Positions 9,001 through 18,160 of a DNA stretch of 64,000 nt are shown one piece after another (the stretch's first letter is position 1; every line of letters begins with the position of its first letter). The stretch comes from Fen-1364 sp049515135. GTDB taxonomy: Bacteria > Spirochaetota > Spirochaetia > SZUA-6 > Fen-1364. A program made the position numbers and the translations under genes. The stretch is taken from positions 1 to 64,000 of the forward strand of contig JBEKUJ010000006.1 in the NCBI GenBank assembly GCA_049515135.1, written 5' to 3'. The notes under the pieces are model-generated. The model was not told where the DNA came from. It ran no database searches and saw only the letters and a program-made list of their open reading frames with translations.

Positions 9001-10647
9001 GAAGCTCATGAGCGACATGACGAGGTTCTCCCGATAGGGATCGATGGGCGGATTGGTGACCTGGGCGAAGAGCTGCTTGAAGTAGTTGTACAGGATCTGC
9101 GGCCGGTCGGAGAGCACGGCAAGGCTCTCGTCATCGCCCATGGAGCTGATGGGCTCCTGCGCGTTCATCACCATGGGTGTGATGATCATCTCGATGTCTT
9201 CCACGGTGTAGCCGAACAGCCACTGCTTCTCAAGCAGGGTCTGGCGGTCCGTGCGCACAGGGCCCGAGACCTGGAACAGGCCCTTCATCTCGATGCGGTT
9301 TGCGTCCAGCCACCGCCGATAAGGCCGCCGCCGCGACACAGCCGCCTTGATCTCGTTGTCGTAGATGATGCGCTTCTGCGCGGTGTCCACGATGAGCATC
9401 TTCCCAGGGGCCAGGCGCCCTTTCTGCAGCACGTCCTCAGGGGCGATGTCCAGAACGCCGGTTTCCGAGGCCAGCACAACCAGGCCGCTCCTGGTCACGA
9501 CATAGCGCGCCGGGCGAAGCCCGTTCCTGTCCAGGATGGAGCCGACCTTGATTCCGTCCGAGAAGGAGATTGCCGCCGGGCCATCCCAGGGCTCCATGAT
9601 GGCTGCGTGGTACTCGTAGAAAGCCCGCTTGTCCTCGCTCATGTGGTAGCGCGTGCCGAATGCCTCCGGCACCATCATCATGAGGGCATGCTCCACCGAC
9701 CTCCCCCCGGTCACGAGGAGCTCCAGCACGTTATCGAAGATGCCGGAATCGCTCAACGTCGGGGTGATGACGGGAGAAATCTTCCCTATGTCGTCGCCAA
9801 AGAGCAGTGACGACATCGTTTTCTCCCGAGCGTTGATCTTGTTGACATTGCCGCGAAGGGTGTTGATCTCCCCGTTGTGCGCGATATAGCGGAAGGGCTG
9901 GGAATTATGCCAGGACGGGAACGTATTGGTGCTGTAGCGCTGGTGGATAACGGCCAGCGCGCTCTCGAACTCGGGATCAGCGAGGTCCGGATAGAACCGT
10001 TCGAATTGGGGCGCAACAAAGAGCCCCTTGTAGACGATGGTCCGGCTTGAAAGCGAGGAGACGTACAGCTCATCCAGGGAAAAGCCCTGCCCAGAGGCGG
10101 TGGATTCGATGACTTTCCGCGTGACATACAGCTTGCGTTCCAGGTCATCCCCGGTAAGCTCTCCGAAGGTGGCGAACACCTGCGATATGTGCGGCATGGA
10201 GTCCAGAGCAAGGTCCCCAAGCAGCTCGGGATCCACGGGGACGTCCCTCCAGCCCAGCACAGAGCCGCCTTCCTTCTCCAATACTCCGTCAATAAGTGCA
10301 ACAGCCTTCTTACGCTTGCCTGCATCACGGGGCAGGAAGAGCATGCCGGCGCCGTAGCTTCCCTCGTCGGGGAGGGTGAAGCCAAGTGACGTCGTCTCCC
10401 GTATGAGGAAACGGTGCGGCATCTGGGTCATCATGCCCGCTCCGTCCCCGGTCCTGGAGTCGCCGCCCACTGCGCCCCGATGCACGAGGTTCTTCAGTAT
10501 GGTGACTCCGTTGATCACGATCTGGTGGGTGCGGTGGCCGTCTACGTTGACGACAAACCCCACACCGCAACTCGAGTGCTCGTAGGAGGGGTCGTACAAC
10601 CCTTCCCGCTGCATCCTGATCCGCGGGTCTTGTCCAGTGGGGCCCAT
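6082..10647 (-). CDS. gltB: glutamate synthase large subunit
   Basis: A 1521-residue protein of normal length. The catalytic cysteine of the class II amidotransferase domain is Cys27 (CGVGF), so a short propeptide must be removed. A central domain follows, then the FMN-binding synthase domain with the 3Fe-4S motif C-x5-C-x4-C (CIMMRKCHLNTCPVGVATQ) and the C-terminal beta-helix with repeated GG-x-G motifs. It makes two glutamates from glutamine and 2-oxoglutarate. An ATG at 10614 is an alternative start, but 10647 has a better ribosome site (GAAGGAAGGG). A promoter with an embedded palindrome lies 31-58 bases upstream. Confidence 0.97.
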   Translation of the reverse strand: MGPTGQDPRIRMQREGLYDPSYEHSSCGVGFVVNVDGHRTHQIVINGVTILKNLVHRGAVGGDSRTGDGAGMMTQMPHRFLIRETTSLGFTLPDEGSYGAGMLFLPRDAGKRKKAVALIDGVLEKEGGSVLGWRDVPVDPELLGDLALDSMPHISQVFATFGELTGDDLERKLYVTRKVIESTASGQGFSLDELYVSSLSSRTIVYKGLFVAPQFERFYPDLADPEFESALAVIHQRYSTNTFPSWHNSQPFRYIAHNGEINTLRGNVNKINAREKTMSSLLFGDDIGKISPVITPTLSDSGIFDNVLELLVTGGRSVEHALMMMVPEAFGTRYHMSEDKRAFYEYHAAIMEPWDGPAAISFSDGIKVGSILDRNGLRPARYVVTRSGLVVLASETGVLDIAPEDVLQKGRLAPGKMLIVDTAQKRIIYDNEIKAAVSRRRPYRRWLDANRIEMKGLFQVSGPVRTDRQTLLEKQWLFGYTVEDIEMIITPMVMNAQEPISSMGDDESLAVLSDRPQILYNYFKQLFAQVTNPPIDPYRENLVMSLMSFVGRERNLLDETPEHCRQLKLPHPILTNDDMDKLRTLDRNGFKACVISMTFSAGDGQPGLEKALGALCSEAEAKVDAGYTMLILSDRDVSMKRAPIPALLATSALHHHLTRVKKRHLTAIVIETAEAREVMHFATLIGFGASAVNPYLVLETIADLLERKKIDHGMLLETAIEQYITAIKKGLLKVMSKMGVSTIRSYKSAQIFEAVGLAGDFVAKYFPGTPSRIGGIGIEGIARETLERHRATYSRTPAERERLDSGGSIHYRAFSEGHRLTPQAIALLQRAVREDNYELYRQYAALMNDESKQLCTLRGLFAFKKRDPVPLEEVEPWESIVKRFVTSAMSFGSISKEAHETLAIAMNRLGAASNSGEGGEDESRYEPLPNGDSARSAIKQVASARFGVTSWYLVNSRELQIKMAQGAKPGEGGQLAGLKVDVTIAKVRHSTPGVTLISPPPHHDIYSIEDLAQLIYDLKNANPDARVSVKLVAEIGVGTVAAGVAKGRADMVLIAGHDGGTGNSPLSSIKHAGIPWEIGLAETQQTLVLNRLRDRIRVQADGQMRTGRDIAIAAFLGAEEFGFGTISLVTIGCIMMRKCHLNTCPVGVATQDPRLRARFTGKPEHVMNFMRFVAQDMRQIMASLGFRTVEEMVGHVEVLETRSAVEHWKAKGLDFSRILAQPDVPAGTSLHCTRGPQHDFSLSLDRELIERSRKAIEGSQKVRLYMAIRNCNRTVGATLSAAVSRRHGAKGLAPDTISVSFTGSAGQSFGAFLAPGITFELEGDANDYFAKGLSGGKIIVFPPRSATFRAQDNIISGNVNLFGATGGEVYINGMAGERFAVRNSGAIAVVEGVGDHGCEYMTGGTVVVLGRTGVNFAAGMSGGIAFVLDEDQLFDTKCNLEMVDVEPITSMQDRTMLRQLVERHVMYTRSEHATRILRDWSEMLPWFVKVMPIDYRKALERMAEEESKEAESVMLTEEVYR

Positions 10648-10677
10648 GTCGTGTCCCTTCCTTCTTTAGGTTCGCCA

Positions 10678-10705
10678 GTTATGCACGTTGTGCATAAATA
10701 GTCAA
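10678..10705 (-). promoter_or_regulatory. gltB promoter with overlapping palindromic operator
   Basis: On the minus strand TTGACT (10705-10700), 16 bases, CATAAC (10683-10678), a fair sigma-70 match. A perfect palindrome TTATGCACAACGTGCATAA (10697-10679; two 8-base arms, 3-base centre) fills the spacer and overlaps the -10. A protein bound there would block RNA polymerase, so repression of gltBD is the simplest reading. It also sits upstream of the divergent MBL-fold gene. The regulator is not identified in the window. Confidence 0.6.
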
Positions 10706-10783
10706 TGCGCCCCAAACGTGCGTGCCTTCAATGTATTGACTGCAGCACGCCGGCGGCACCACATTTCTCACTGGGGTCAGACG

Positions 10784-11422
10784 ATGGCAGCATCTGTTGA
10801 AGAGCTGAAGCGCTGGGCGCAGGAACACCTGAGCTGGTTCGGCCAGTCAGCATTTCGCATCACGACGCCGGGAAGCAGGATATTCATCGACCCGTTTCGG
10901 GTCCCATCATCCGCCGGCCCGGCCACCCTCATCCTGGTGACTCACCCCCACCCCGACCACTATGACAAGAGAGCGATTGCGGGGCTTCGAGGGCTGGGCA
11001 CCATGGTGGTGCTCCCCATGTCCTGCGCCGAGCCGGGGCAGAGAGCGATTGCGCCCGGACAGACCGAGACAATCGGTGGGGTGAAAATCACCGGCGTGCC
11101 CTCGTACAACGTGGCAAAGCGGTTCCACCCCAAGTCCGGCAGCTGGCTGGGGTACATCGTTGAGGTGGATGGAGTCAGAATCTATCACGCCGGAGACACT
11201 GACCCGCTTCCCGAGATGTCAGGGCTTCGGCCGGACATCGCCCTCCTGCCTGTGGGCGGGATGCTCACAATGAACTGGAAAGCGGCGGCGGCGGTCAGCA
11301 GGACGCTTGGCGCCACACTCGCAATCCCAATGCACTTCAACATGCTGATCGGCGGCAGGCGGGCCGGGAAACGGTTTTCCGCGGCAGTGGGGACAGGAAG
11401 CCTGGTTCTCTCCCGAGGATGA
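10784..11422 (+). CDS. MBL-fold metal-dependent hydrolase
   Basis: A 212-residue metallo-beta-lactamase-fold protein with the metal-binding signature THPHPDHYD (HxHxDH) near residue 50, the later YHAGDTD aspartate and a final PMHFN histidine. Its size and the lack of extra domains place it with the UPF0173/UlaG-like group, soluble cytoplasmic hydrolases of mostly unknown substrate. The start at 10784 begins just before the first strand; the frame is open upstream but that part is unlike the family. It is divergent from gltB. The 226 bases after it (11423-11648) show no gene. Confidence 0.85.
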   Translation: MAASVEELKRWAQEHLSWFGQSAFRITTPGSRIFIDPFRVPSSAGPATLILVTHPHPDHYDKRAIAGLRGLGTMVVLPMSCAEPGQRAIAPGQTETIGGVKITGVPSYNVAKRFHPKSGSWLGYIVEVDGVRIYHAGDTDPLPEMSGLRPDIALLPVGGMLTMNWKAAAAVSRTLGATLAIPMHFNMLIGGRRAGKRFSAAVGTGSLVLSRG

Positions 11423-11648
11423 GCTGGTGAGCTCCCAACAGCAGCGCGTCGCGGCAATCGGCTCCCTCCTTCGTGCCCATCGAGGCGCTCAAGTCGGTTC
11501 GACACTGTTATCGTGTCTTGAGACTGCCATCCTCAGTCTTGAAGAATCGCTCATCAGGACTTAACATCCCTCTAACCTATGATGCTGTGAAGTGTTGTCA
11601 AACGTTTTCGCCCTTGGCCCCCTAGCATAATAGCTTGGAGGAAGCAAA

Positions 11649-14204
11649 GTGAAAAAGCGAATATTAGTTGCGGTAGTTCTTGCGGTCCTTTTGACGGCGT
11701 CGGCGCACGCACAGAACTTCATTGAGCTTGTGAAAAATGGGGCGCCGCAGGATGTGCAAGACGCTATCAGTAAAGGCGCTGCCGTCAACGGTTTGGACCA
11801 TGACGGCCTGACCCCGCTGGGGGAGGCCGCCCGATACAACCAGAATCCCGAGGTGATCACTATTCTCCTGAAAGCCGGCGCAAACGTTAAGGATCAGACC
11901 AAGGACGGCTGGACCCCTCTGATGTACGCCGCCGAGAACAACCAGAATCCCGAGGTGATCACTATTCTCCTGAAAGCCGGCGCAAACCTGGAGGCTCGGG
12001 ACAAGGATGACGAGACCCCGCTGATGCACGCTGTCCGGCTAAACAGGAATCCCGATATGATCACTACCCTCCTGAAAGCCGGCGCAGACGTCAAGGCTCA
12101 GACGAAGGACGGCTGGACGCCGCTAATGCTCGCCACTCGATATTGCCAGCAACCAGGTATGATCACCGCCCTCCTGAAAGCCGGCGCAGACGTCAAGGCT
12201 CAGACGAAGGATGGCTAGACCCCGCTAATGCTCGCTGCCCAGTACAACCAGAATCCCGAGATAATGACGACTCTCCTAAATGAAGGCGCAGAGCTGGGGC
12301 TTTGGGAAAAGGACGCGACCCCGCTGATGCTCGCCGCCCAGTACAGCCAGAATCCCGCTGTTGTCACCACCCTTCTGAAAGCCGGCGCAGACCCGGAGAC
12401 TCGAGACAAGGATGGCGAGACTCCGTTGATGTACGCCGCCAGGAGTAACCAGAATCCCGAGGTGATCAGGACCCTCCTGAAAGCCGGCGCGGACTTGGAG
12501 GCTCGGGACAAGGATGGCGAGACTCCGTTGATGTACGCCGCCCGGTACAGCCGGAACGCCGAGGTGATAGCGACCCTCCTCAAGGGTAGCGCGAACATGT
12601 ATGCGATAGACAATGCGGGAATGACAGCCGTCGATTACGCGCGAAGCAACGAGAAGCTGAAAGGCACCGACGCTTATCGGCAGCTCCAGGAGAAGCCCAG
12701 GGCTTCCCTGGAGCTCAAAGAACTAGTTTTTGAGGATATCTACCCTGTGTTTCATACCTACTACGACACTCATCCGCTGGGTAAGGTGATGCTGAGCAAC
12801 ACCACAAAGCAGCCCATCGCTGGCATCAAGGTGAGCTTCCAGATCAAGGAGTTCATGGCCGACCCGAAGGACTGCCCGGCTTCCTCGGATCTGGGGCCTG
12901 GAGAATCAAAGTCTGTGGATCTCTTCGGTCTGTTCCTACCTGCTATTTTGCAGACGACTGAAAAAACCAAGACGCAGGCACGGGTAGACGTGGAGTACAC
13001 GTTCAATGGGCAGGTGCAGCATCAGAGCCTGGTGCAGGGTATCCCCATCCTGAACAGAAATGCCACCAGTTGGGCAGACAACAAAAGAGCGGCGGCTTTC
13101 GTGACCATCAGGGACCCTGTAGTCCTTGCCTTCTCCAAGAATGTGAACAGCATGGTGAAGGGAACAATCAAAGCAGCGGTCAATCCCAATCTGCTCACCG
13201 CGGTTGCTTTCTTTCAGGCCCTTCAGCTTTTCGGCCTCACGTACTCGCAAGACCCTATTCCCACCCTTACGGCAAACAGCCTGGTTGCAGACTTTATCCA
13301 ATTCCCGCGTGAGACCCTGCAATACAAGGGCGGGAAGTGCAGTGATTTCTCCGTTCTCTATTGCGCACTTCTGGAATCGGTGGGAATAGAAACGGCGTTT
13401 ATCACAATCCCAGGCCATATCTTCATCGCCTTCTCCACCGGGGTGAGTCCCGAAGAGGCAAAAAAGACCTTCTTCTCCCATGCGGATGACCTGGTCTTCA
13501 TTCGTGACACGAGCTGGATTCCGGTCGAGGTGACTGAAACTTCCGGATTCCTGCAGGCATGGCAGGATGGGGCCAAGGAGTGGAGGGAGAATACAGCAAG
13601 CAACCAGGCCGATTTCTATCCTCTCCATGATGCGTGGCGGTCGTACGAACCAGTTGCGCTTCCGGGTGCCGAGGTGGCTGTGAATCTTCCCCCCTCCGAA
13701 AAGATCGTGAGCGCGAGTAGGGAAGAGGTCGGCAAGTTCATTGATCAAGAGATTTCCACCAAGGTTATTGCGTTGGAGAGTCAAATCGCAAAAGCGCAAG
13801 ATCCTCGGAAGCCAACCAACGAGCTGGGAGTTCTCTATGCGCGTTTTGGCCGGTACGAGCAGGCGCAGAAAGAGTTCGAGAAGCTTCTTGCAAAAGAAGA
13901 GTACATTCCTGCCCTCCTGAATATGGGCAACATCCTTTACCTGAACGATCAGAAGGAAAAGGCGTTGGTGTACTACAACCGTGCGTATGCCAATGATCCT
14001 GGGAATCCAAGGGTGCTCCTGGGGGTCGCACGGGTTAGTCATGACCTTGAGAACTATGGCAGGGTAAAAAAGCTCTACGCCGAGTTGAAAGCAAGGGACC
14101 CAGACCTTGCGCAGCGGTTTGCCTACCTCGACCTGAAAGGAGAAGATGCCACACGCGCGGCCAATGTAGCTGGAGTGAATGGGGTTGTTGTATGGGAGGA
14201 GTAA
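11649..14204 (+). pseudogene. exported ankyrin/transglutaminase-like/TPR protein, interrupted by in-frame TAG
   Basis: One frame runs from GTG 11649 (ribosome site GGAGGAAG) to 14204 and would give 851 residues, but TAG at 12216-12218 splits it. At that point every neighbouring repeat has KDGWTPLM or KDGETPLM, so the change is TGG to TAG, a single G-to-A at 12217. The intact part shows a signal peptide (residues 1-21, AHA-Q), about nine ankyrin repeats of about 34 residues (about 30-340), a transglutaminase-like domain with GGKCSDFSVLYCALLESVG and PGHIFIAF (Cys and His, about residues 560-600), and C-terminal TPR-like helices (about 715-830). The repeats are nearly identical at DNA level. It may be a pseudogene, a sequencing error or an expressed C-terminal half starting after the stop. 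Confidence 0.8.
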
Positions 14205-14319
14205 CAACGACCACGCTCCGCTGCGCAGGTTACGTGGTCTCCCGGCGCGAGCCGTGGTTGCGACAGGGATTGCAGAGGAAAGCGGCCAGTTTAGTATCTT
14301 AGCGGGGGAGGCTGAAATA

Positions 14320-15159
14320 GTGGCGACCATTCTCATCAGCGGGGCATCGAAGGGGATAGGACGAGCGACGGCTCTGCATCTGGATGCAAAGGGATTCACG
14401 GTCATCGCGGGAGTGCGTAGTGAGGCAGACGGCGAAAGCCTGAGACGCGATTCTTCGCCGCGCCTTCGGACTGTCATGCTGGACATAACCGACGGCGCCC
14501 AGATCCTTGCGGCCTGCAGGACGGTCAAGGAGGTTGTCGGAGATGCGGGCCTGGACGGTCTTGTCAACAACGCCGGGATCGCCGTGCCTGGGCCCCTTGA
14601 GTTCATTCCCATCGAAGAGTTTCGGCGGCAGATCGAGGTGAACCTCACGGGCCAGCTGGCGCTGACGCAGGCCATGCTGGAGCTTCTGAGGACTGCGAAG
14701 GGCCGGATCGTGAACATCAGCTCCGTTGGCGGGAAGATAGCGGGACCGATGCTCGGAGCCTACCACGCCTCCAAGTTTGCGATTGAAGCAATAACAGACA
14801 CTCTTCGGCAGGAGCTTGCGCCATGGAAGATCCACGTGGTGAGCATAGAGCCCGGCGCGGTTGCCACCCCCATCTGGGAGGCCGGCGCAAGGACCGCGGA
14901 CCGTCTCATGGGTCAGATGCCTGCACGTGCGCTCGAGCTCTACGGTGACGCGGTTTCGCGGACACGGGCGGGTGCCGAGCGCTCGGCGAAAACGGGCATT
15001 CCCCCTGAGAGGGTGGCCCGCATTGTCGAAGAGGCGCTTACGGCCCGGAGGCCCCGGACACGCTACCCGGTTGGGATGGACGGGAAGATCGGCGCGAGGC
15101 TCATCGCCAGGCTGCCTGATCGGATGAGGGACCGCATACTCTCTTCCCGGCCGGGATGA
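14320..15159 (+). CDS. short-chain dehydrogenase/reductase
   Basis: A 279-residue SDR of the classical type. The NAD(P) site is GASKGIG (residues about 8-14), NNAG stabilises the core, and the catalytic Ser, Tyr and Lys lie in NISSVGG and YHASK. The order and spacing match 17-beta-hydroxysteroid-dehydrogenase-like enzymes, but the substrate is unknown. The GTG start at 14320 has GGGGGAG eight bases upstream; the longer open frame upstream overlaps the preceding gene and lacks family character. It is convergent with trxA, whose stop codon is three bases away, so there is little room for a terminator. Confidence 0.87.
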   Translation: MATILISGASKGIGRATALHLDAKGFTVIAGVRSEADGESLRRDSSPRLRTVMLDITDGAQILAACRTVKEVVGDAGLDGLVNNAGIAVPGPLEFIPIEEFRRQIEVNLTGQLALTQAMLELLRTAKGRIVNISSVGGKIAGPMLGAYHASKFAIEAITDTLRQELAPWKIHVVSIEPGAVATPIWEAGARTADRLMGQMPARALELYGDAVSRTRAGAERSAKTGIPPERVARIVEEALTARRPRTRYPVGMDGKIGARLIARLPDRMRDRILSSRPG

Positions 15160-15162
15160 CTC

Positions 15163-15519
15163 TTACTCGACTTTCAGAACTTCCTTGACCAGCTTCATGA
15201 TGCCGGCCTTCGGCAACGCCCCCACGGCCAGCCGCGGCTGCTCGTTCATAGGGATGAAAAGCAGGCTCGGGATGCTCTGGATGCCAAACGCGGAAGCCAC
15301 GTCGACTTCCTCATCCACGTTCACCTTGTAGACATTCAGCTTTCCGTCATATTCCTTGGCGATCTCATCCAGGACCGGAGAGATCATCTTGCACGGGCCG
15401 CACCACTCCGCCCAGAAGTCGATGATGGACGGGACGCTTCCGGCGAACTTCCATTGGGCGTTCTTCTCGTAGTCGAATACCTTGGTGACAAAAGTGTCCT
15501 TGGTCAGATGCTCTGTCAT
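15163..15519 (-). CDS. trxA: thioredoxin
   Basis: A 118-residue thioredoxin with the active site WAEWCGPCKM near residues 38-47, in place of the usual WAxWCGPC, and the conserved cis-proline region SIPSLLFI. It reduces disulfides of cytoplasmic proteins using thioredoxin reductase. The C-terminal half has GALPKAGI in place of the usual G-x-x-x-K loop, still typical. It has its own promoter (15557-15585) and ribosome site (GAGGGGAAA) and appears to be a single-gene unit. Confidence 0.95.
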   Translation of the reverse strand: MTEHLTKDTFVTKVFDYEKNAQWKFAGSVPSIIDFWAEWCGPCKMISPVLDEIAKEYDGKLNVYKVNVDEEVDVASAFGIQSIPSLLFIPMNEQPRLAVGALPKAGIMKLVKEVLKVE

Positions 15520-15556
15520 GGCGTTTCCCCTCAGTATATTAAAATTCTTATACAGT

Positions 15557-15585
15557 AATATGCGTATTCACCGGCGCAAAGTCAA
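15557..15585 (-). promoter_or_regulatory. sigma-70-type promoter of trxA
   Basis: On the minus strand TTGACT (15585-15580), 17 bases, CATATT (15562-15557), in an unusually AT-rich stretch of this GC-rich window. It lies about 38 bases before the trxA ATG. Confidence 0.5.
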
Positions 15586-15630
15586 AGCCGGCGGGTCACA
15601 TGCCCGGGTCGCGTCCGGGGCGCGCCTCGC

Positions 15631-18129
15631 TCACTTGCCGGGCTTGAGCCCCGAGGTCGGCTGTGCATGCGACGGGTCCTCGGGCCAGTAATGCTTCGGG
15701 TAACGGCCCCGCATTTCCCTGCGGACCTCCGCATAACTGCCCTTCCAGAAGCCCGCCAGGTCACGGGTCACCTGCAGGGGACGACGCGCCGGCGACAACA
15801 GCCGGAACGTCAGCGGGACGCCGCAGATTCGGGGGCTTTCGGTGAGACCGAAAACCTCCTGGATCCGCGCTTCCACTGCCGGGACATCCGCGCTGTAATC
15901 GATTCGGCGCTTGCCGCCGGCCGGAAGGGTGATGGATTCCGGGACTTCGGCCCGGAACTTCCCCGCCACGCTGCCCAGGATTCCCTGGAGCGCGGACTGG
16001 AGCCTTTCCGCCGTCAGGACCTGAGCGCCCGTCAGCCTCAAAAAGGGACCCAGCCATACTTCTGCGCGCTCGGTCAGACCGGCGTCGCTGAGGTCGCCCA
16101 ATCCCGCCTCCGGATGCGCCCCCGCAAAGAACCGCACGCGCGCAAGAAAGGACCGCGACGATTCGTTCCAGGGAAGCACCGACACGCCTCGTCGGACCAG
16201 CAGGGCATGAAAGGACCCCGCGATCTGCTGCTCGGAGGGCCTCAGGGGCCGCTCGGAAAGGAGGAGCCTCCCGGCGCGCCGAACCAGGAACCCCTTCGGC
16301 ACCAGACCTTCCCAGCGGATTTCCTCCCGTTCTTCCGCGGCTGCGGCAAGCACACTGTCCGCCACGTCATTGTCGACAGGGGCGGCAAGCCGGATCAGAC
16401 CCGCGGTCTCGCCCGCATCCGCGTCAGGGGCGCAGATCCAGGGCGCGGCCGCCCTGGTGGCGCCGACGCCCGGCAGACGCGCCATTCTGCCGGTGACGAA
16501 GTTGTACGTCTTGTCGGGCCCACGGCGGGCAATCCTGTCGGGGAATGCGTACGAGAGCAGGTTGCCCACGCGCGCTTCCTCCTCCGCGGTCCACGACACC
16601 CTTGCCCCCCTGACGCCCGTTCGCCTGAGGATCCGGTCGGCTTCCGTCATGATGGATCGACGCCAGGATTCGAGCTGGCCGCCGCGCGCGTCAGCCGTTC
16701 TCAGAAGCTCCAACCGCAGACGCACGTCCGGATCCCCTGAGAGCCCGGAAGAGTCCCTCTCTTCGAGAAGCGCGGCAGATACCGCTGCGAGGGCCGGCGA
16801 GCCGCGCTCCGCGCCGCGGGTGAACAGGACACCCAGGCGCGGCGGAAGGCCGAGCCCTGCCACCGCTCGGCCGAGATCCGTCGGGCCGGCGTCGCCGACC
16901 AGGCCGAGCATCCGCAGTATCTCCCACGCCTGTGTCCAGGCCGCAGCAGGCGGCGCGTCCATCCAGGCCAGCTCACCCGGCTCCCGCGCCCCCCAGAGGG
17001 CGCACTCGAGCACAAGGCCGGAGAGGTCTGACCGCAGTATCTCGGGATCCTGGCGCAGGAGAATCTGCTCCGACTCGCTCCAGAACCGTACGCAGAGCCC
17101 TGGACCAAGCCGTCCTGCGCGGCCTTGCCGCTGGTCTGCCGAGGACCGGCTCACGCGCTCGGTGACCAGCCGATCCAGTCCTGTTGCCGGGTGGAAGCGG
17201 GAAAGGCGCGACCATCCCGAATCCGCAACTGCCCGGACGCCCGGCACAGTAAGGCTGGTTTCGGCAATGGAGGTGGAGACAATCACGCGGCGCAGGCCGG
17301 AATCCTCCGCCCCCGAAGCGCTCCGCGCGGCAATCCTTCTCTGCTCGGAAAGCGGAAGAAGACCGTGCAACCCGAGGACCTCGGCGCGTCCCGAAAGCAG
17401 GCCTCCCAGCCGGCCTGCCACGCGCCTGATCTCCCCTGCCCCGGGGACAAAAGCCAGGATGTCGCCTTCGGTGGAACCGAACAGCTCTGCCAGGCCATCT
17501 GCGAACCCCTGCTCCCAGCCTCGTGCGGCGGACAGAGGCTTGTACAGGGTCTGCACAGGGAATGATCTGCCCGGGCAGCTCATGGCTGCGGACGGCCTCT
17601 CGCTGCCGGGCTCCAGGAGCCGGCTCACCCCTTCTGTTTCCAGGGTCGCCGACATCACAAGAACGGCGAGGTCCGAACGCGCCCTCCTCACTTCGAGGGC
17701 CAGCGCCAGCGCAAGATCGGCGTGGATGGAGCGCTCATGGAACTCGTCGATGATCACCAGGCCCACCCCGGCCAGAAGAGGGTCCTGCTGGATCATGCGC
17801 GTCAACAGGGCCTCCGTGAGAACCTCGATGCGCGTCTCCCTGCCCACGCGGGTGGCCGTGCGCACCCGGTAGCCCGCGCGCTGTCCCACCGGTTCACCCA
17901 GCAGCTCGGCAATGCGGCTGGCTATTGCCGTGGCGGCCAGCCGACGCGGCTCCAGCATGAGGATCTTGCGCCCCTGGAGCCATGAGGCGTCCATCAGGAA
18001 AGGCGGAACGAGCGTGGACTTCCCGGCTCCCGGCTCCGCGGTCAGGGCAAGCACCCGGCGTTCAGCCAGGACAGAGGAAATGGCGGGCAAAAAAGGAGCC
18101 AGGGGCAGATCTGTTCGAGTCAGGTCCAC
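15631..18129 (-). CDS. hrpB: ATP-dependent helicase HrpB
   Basis: An 832-residue DEAH-type helicase. Walker A is EPGAGKSTLVP (residues 32-42), Walker B is the DEFH variant of DEAH (IIDEFHERS), SATLE is motif III, and QRQGRAGR is motif VI; the HrpB-specific C-terminal region ends with KHYWPEDPSHAQPT. The role of HrpB is poorly known; it belongs to the DEAH RNA helicases. The GTG at 18129 was chosen because it gives the normal HrpB length. A TTG at 18234 would add 35 residues unlike the family and overlap the upstream gene. The ribosome site is weak. It lies 31 bases after the PHP phosphatase gene, probably in the same operon. Confidence 0.92.
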   Translation of the reverse strand: MDLTRTDLPLAPFLPAISSVLAERRVLALTAEPGAGKSTLVPPFLMDASWLQGRKILMLEPRRLAATAIASRIAELLGEPVGQRAGYRVRTATRVGRETRIEVLTEALLTRMIQQDPLLAGVGLVIIDEFHERSIHADLALALALEVRRARSDLAVLVMSATLETEGVSRLLEPGSERPSAAMSCPGRSFPVQTLYKPLSAARGWEQGFADGLAELFGSTEGDILAFVPGAGEIRRVAGRLGGLLSGRAEVLGLHGLLPLSEQRRIAARSASGAEDSGLRRVIVSTSIAETSLTVPGVRAVADSGWSRLSRFHPATGLDRLVTERVSRSSADQRQGRAGRLGPGLCVRFWSESEQILLRQDPEILRSDLSGLVLECALWGAREPGELAWMDAPPAAAWTQAWEILRMLGLVGDAGPTDLGRAVAGLGLPPRLGVLFTRGAERGSPALAAVSAALLEERDSSGLSGDPDVRLRLELLRTADARGGQLESWRRSIMTEADRILRRTGVRGARVSWTAEEEARVGNLLSYAFPDRIARRGPDKTYNFVTGRMARLPGVGATRAAAPWICAPDADAGETAGLIRLAAPVDNDVADSVLAAAAEEREEIRWEGLVPKGFLVRRAGRLLLSERPLRPSEQQIAGSFHALLVRRGVSVLPWNESSRSFLARVRFFAGAHPEAGLGDLSDAGLTERAEVWLGPFLRLTGAQVLTAERLQSALQGILGSVAGKFRAEVPESITLPAGGKRRIDYSADVPAVEARIQEVFGLTESPRICGVPLTFRLLSPARRPLQVTRDLAGFWKGSYAEVRREMRGRYPKHYWPEDPSHAQPTSGLKPGK

Positions 18130-18160
18130 GAAGAAAGTGTACGGGGCCGCGAAAGCCTGA

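Noticed and set aside
7951..9810. Long plus-strand open frame (619 codons) across gltB.
   Set aside because: It is antisense to a well-supported gltB and has no domain or ribosome site; high GC leaves the opposite frame open.
10679..10697. The gltB palindrome as an NtrC site.
   Set aside because: It contains TGCAC...GTGCA but with a 3-base centre instead of the longer NtrC spacing, and no sigma-54 promoter is seen.
12936..14717. Minus-strand open frame (593 codons) opposite the ankyrin/transglutaminase-like gene and the dehydrogenase.
   Set aside because: It spans two plus-strand genes with clear domains; the peptide shows no family features.
16370..17872. Plus-strand open frame (500 codons) within hrpB.
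   Set aside because: Arg/Ser/Pro-rich antisense peptide of a GC-rich gene; hrpB motifs are intact on the other strand.
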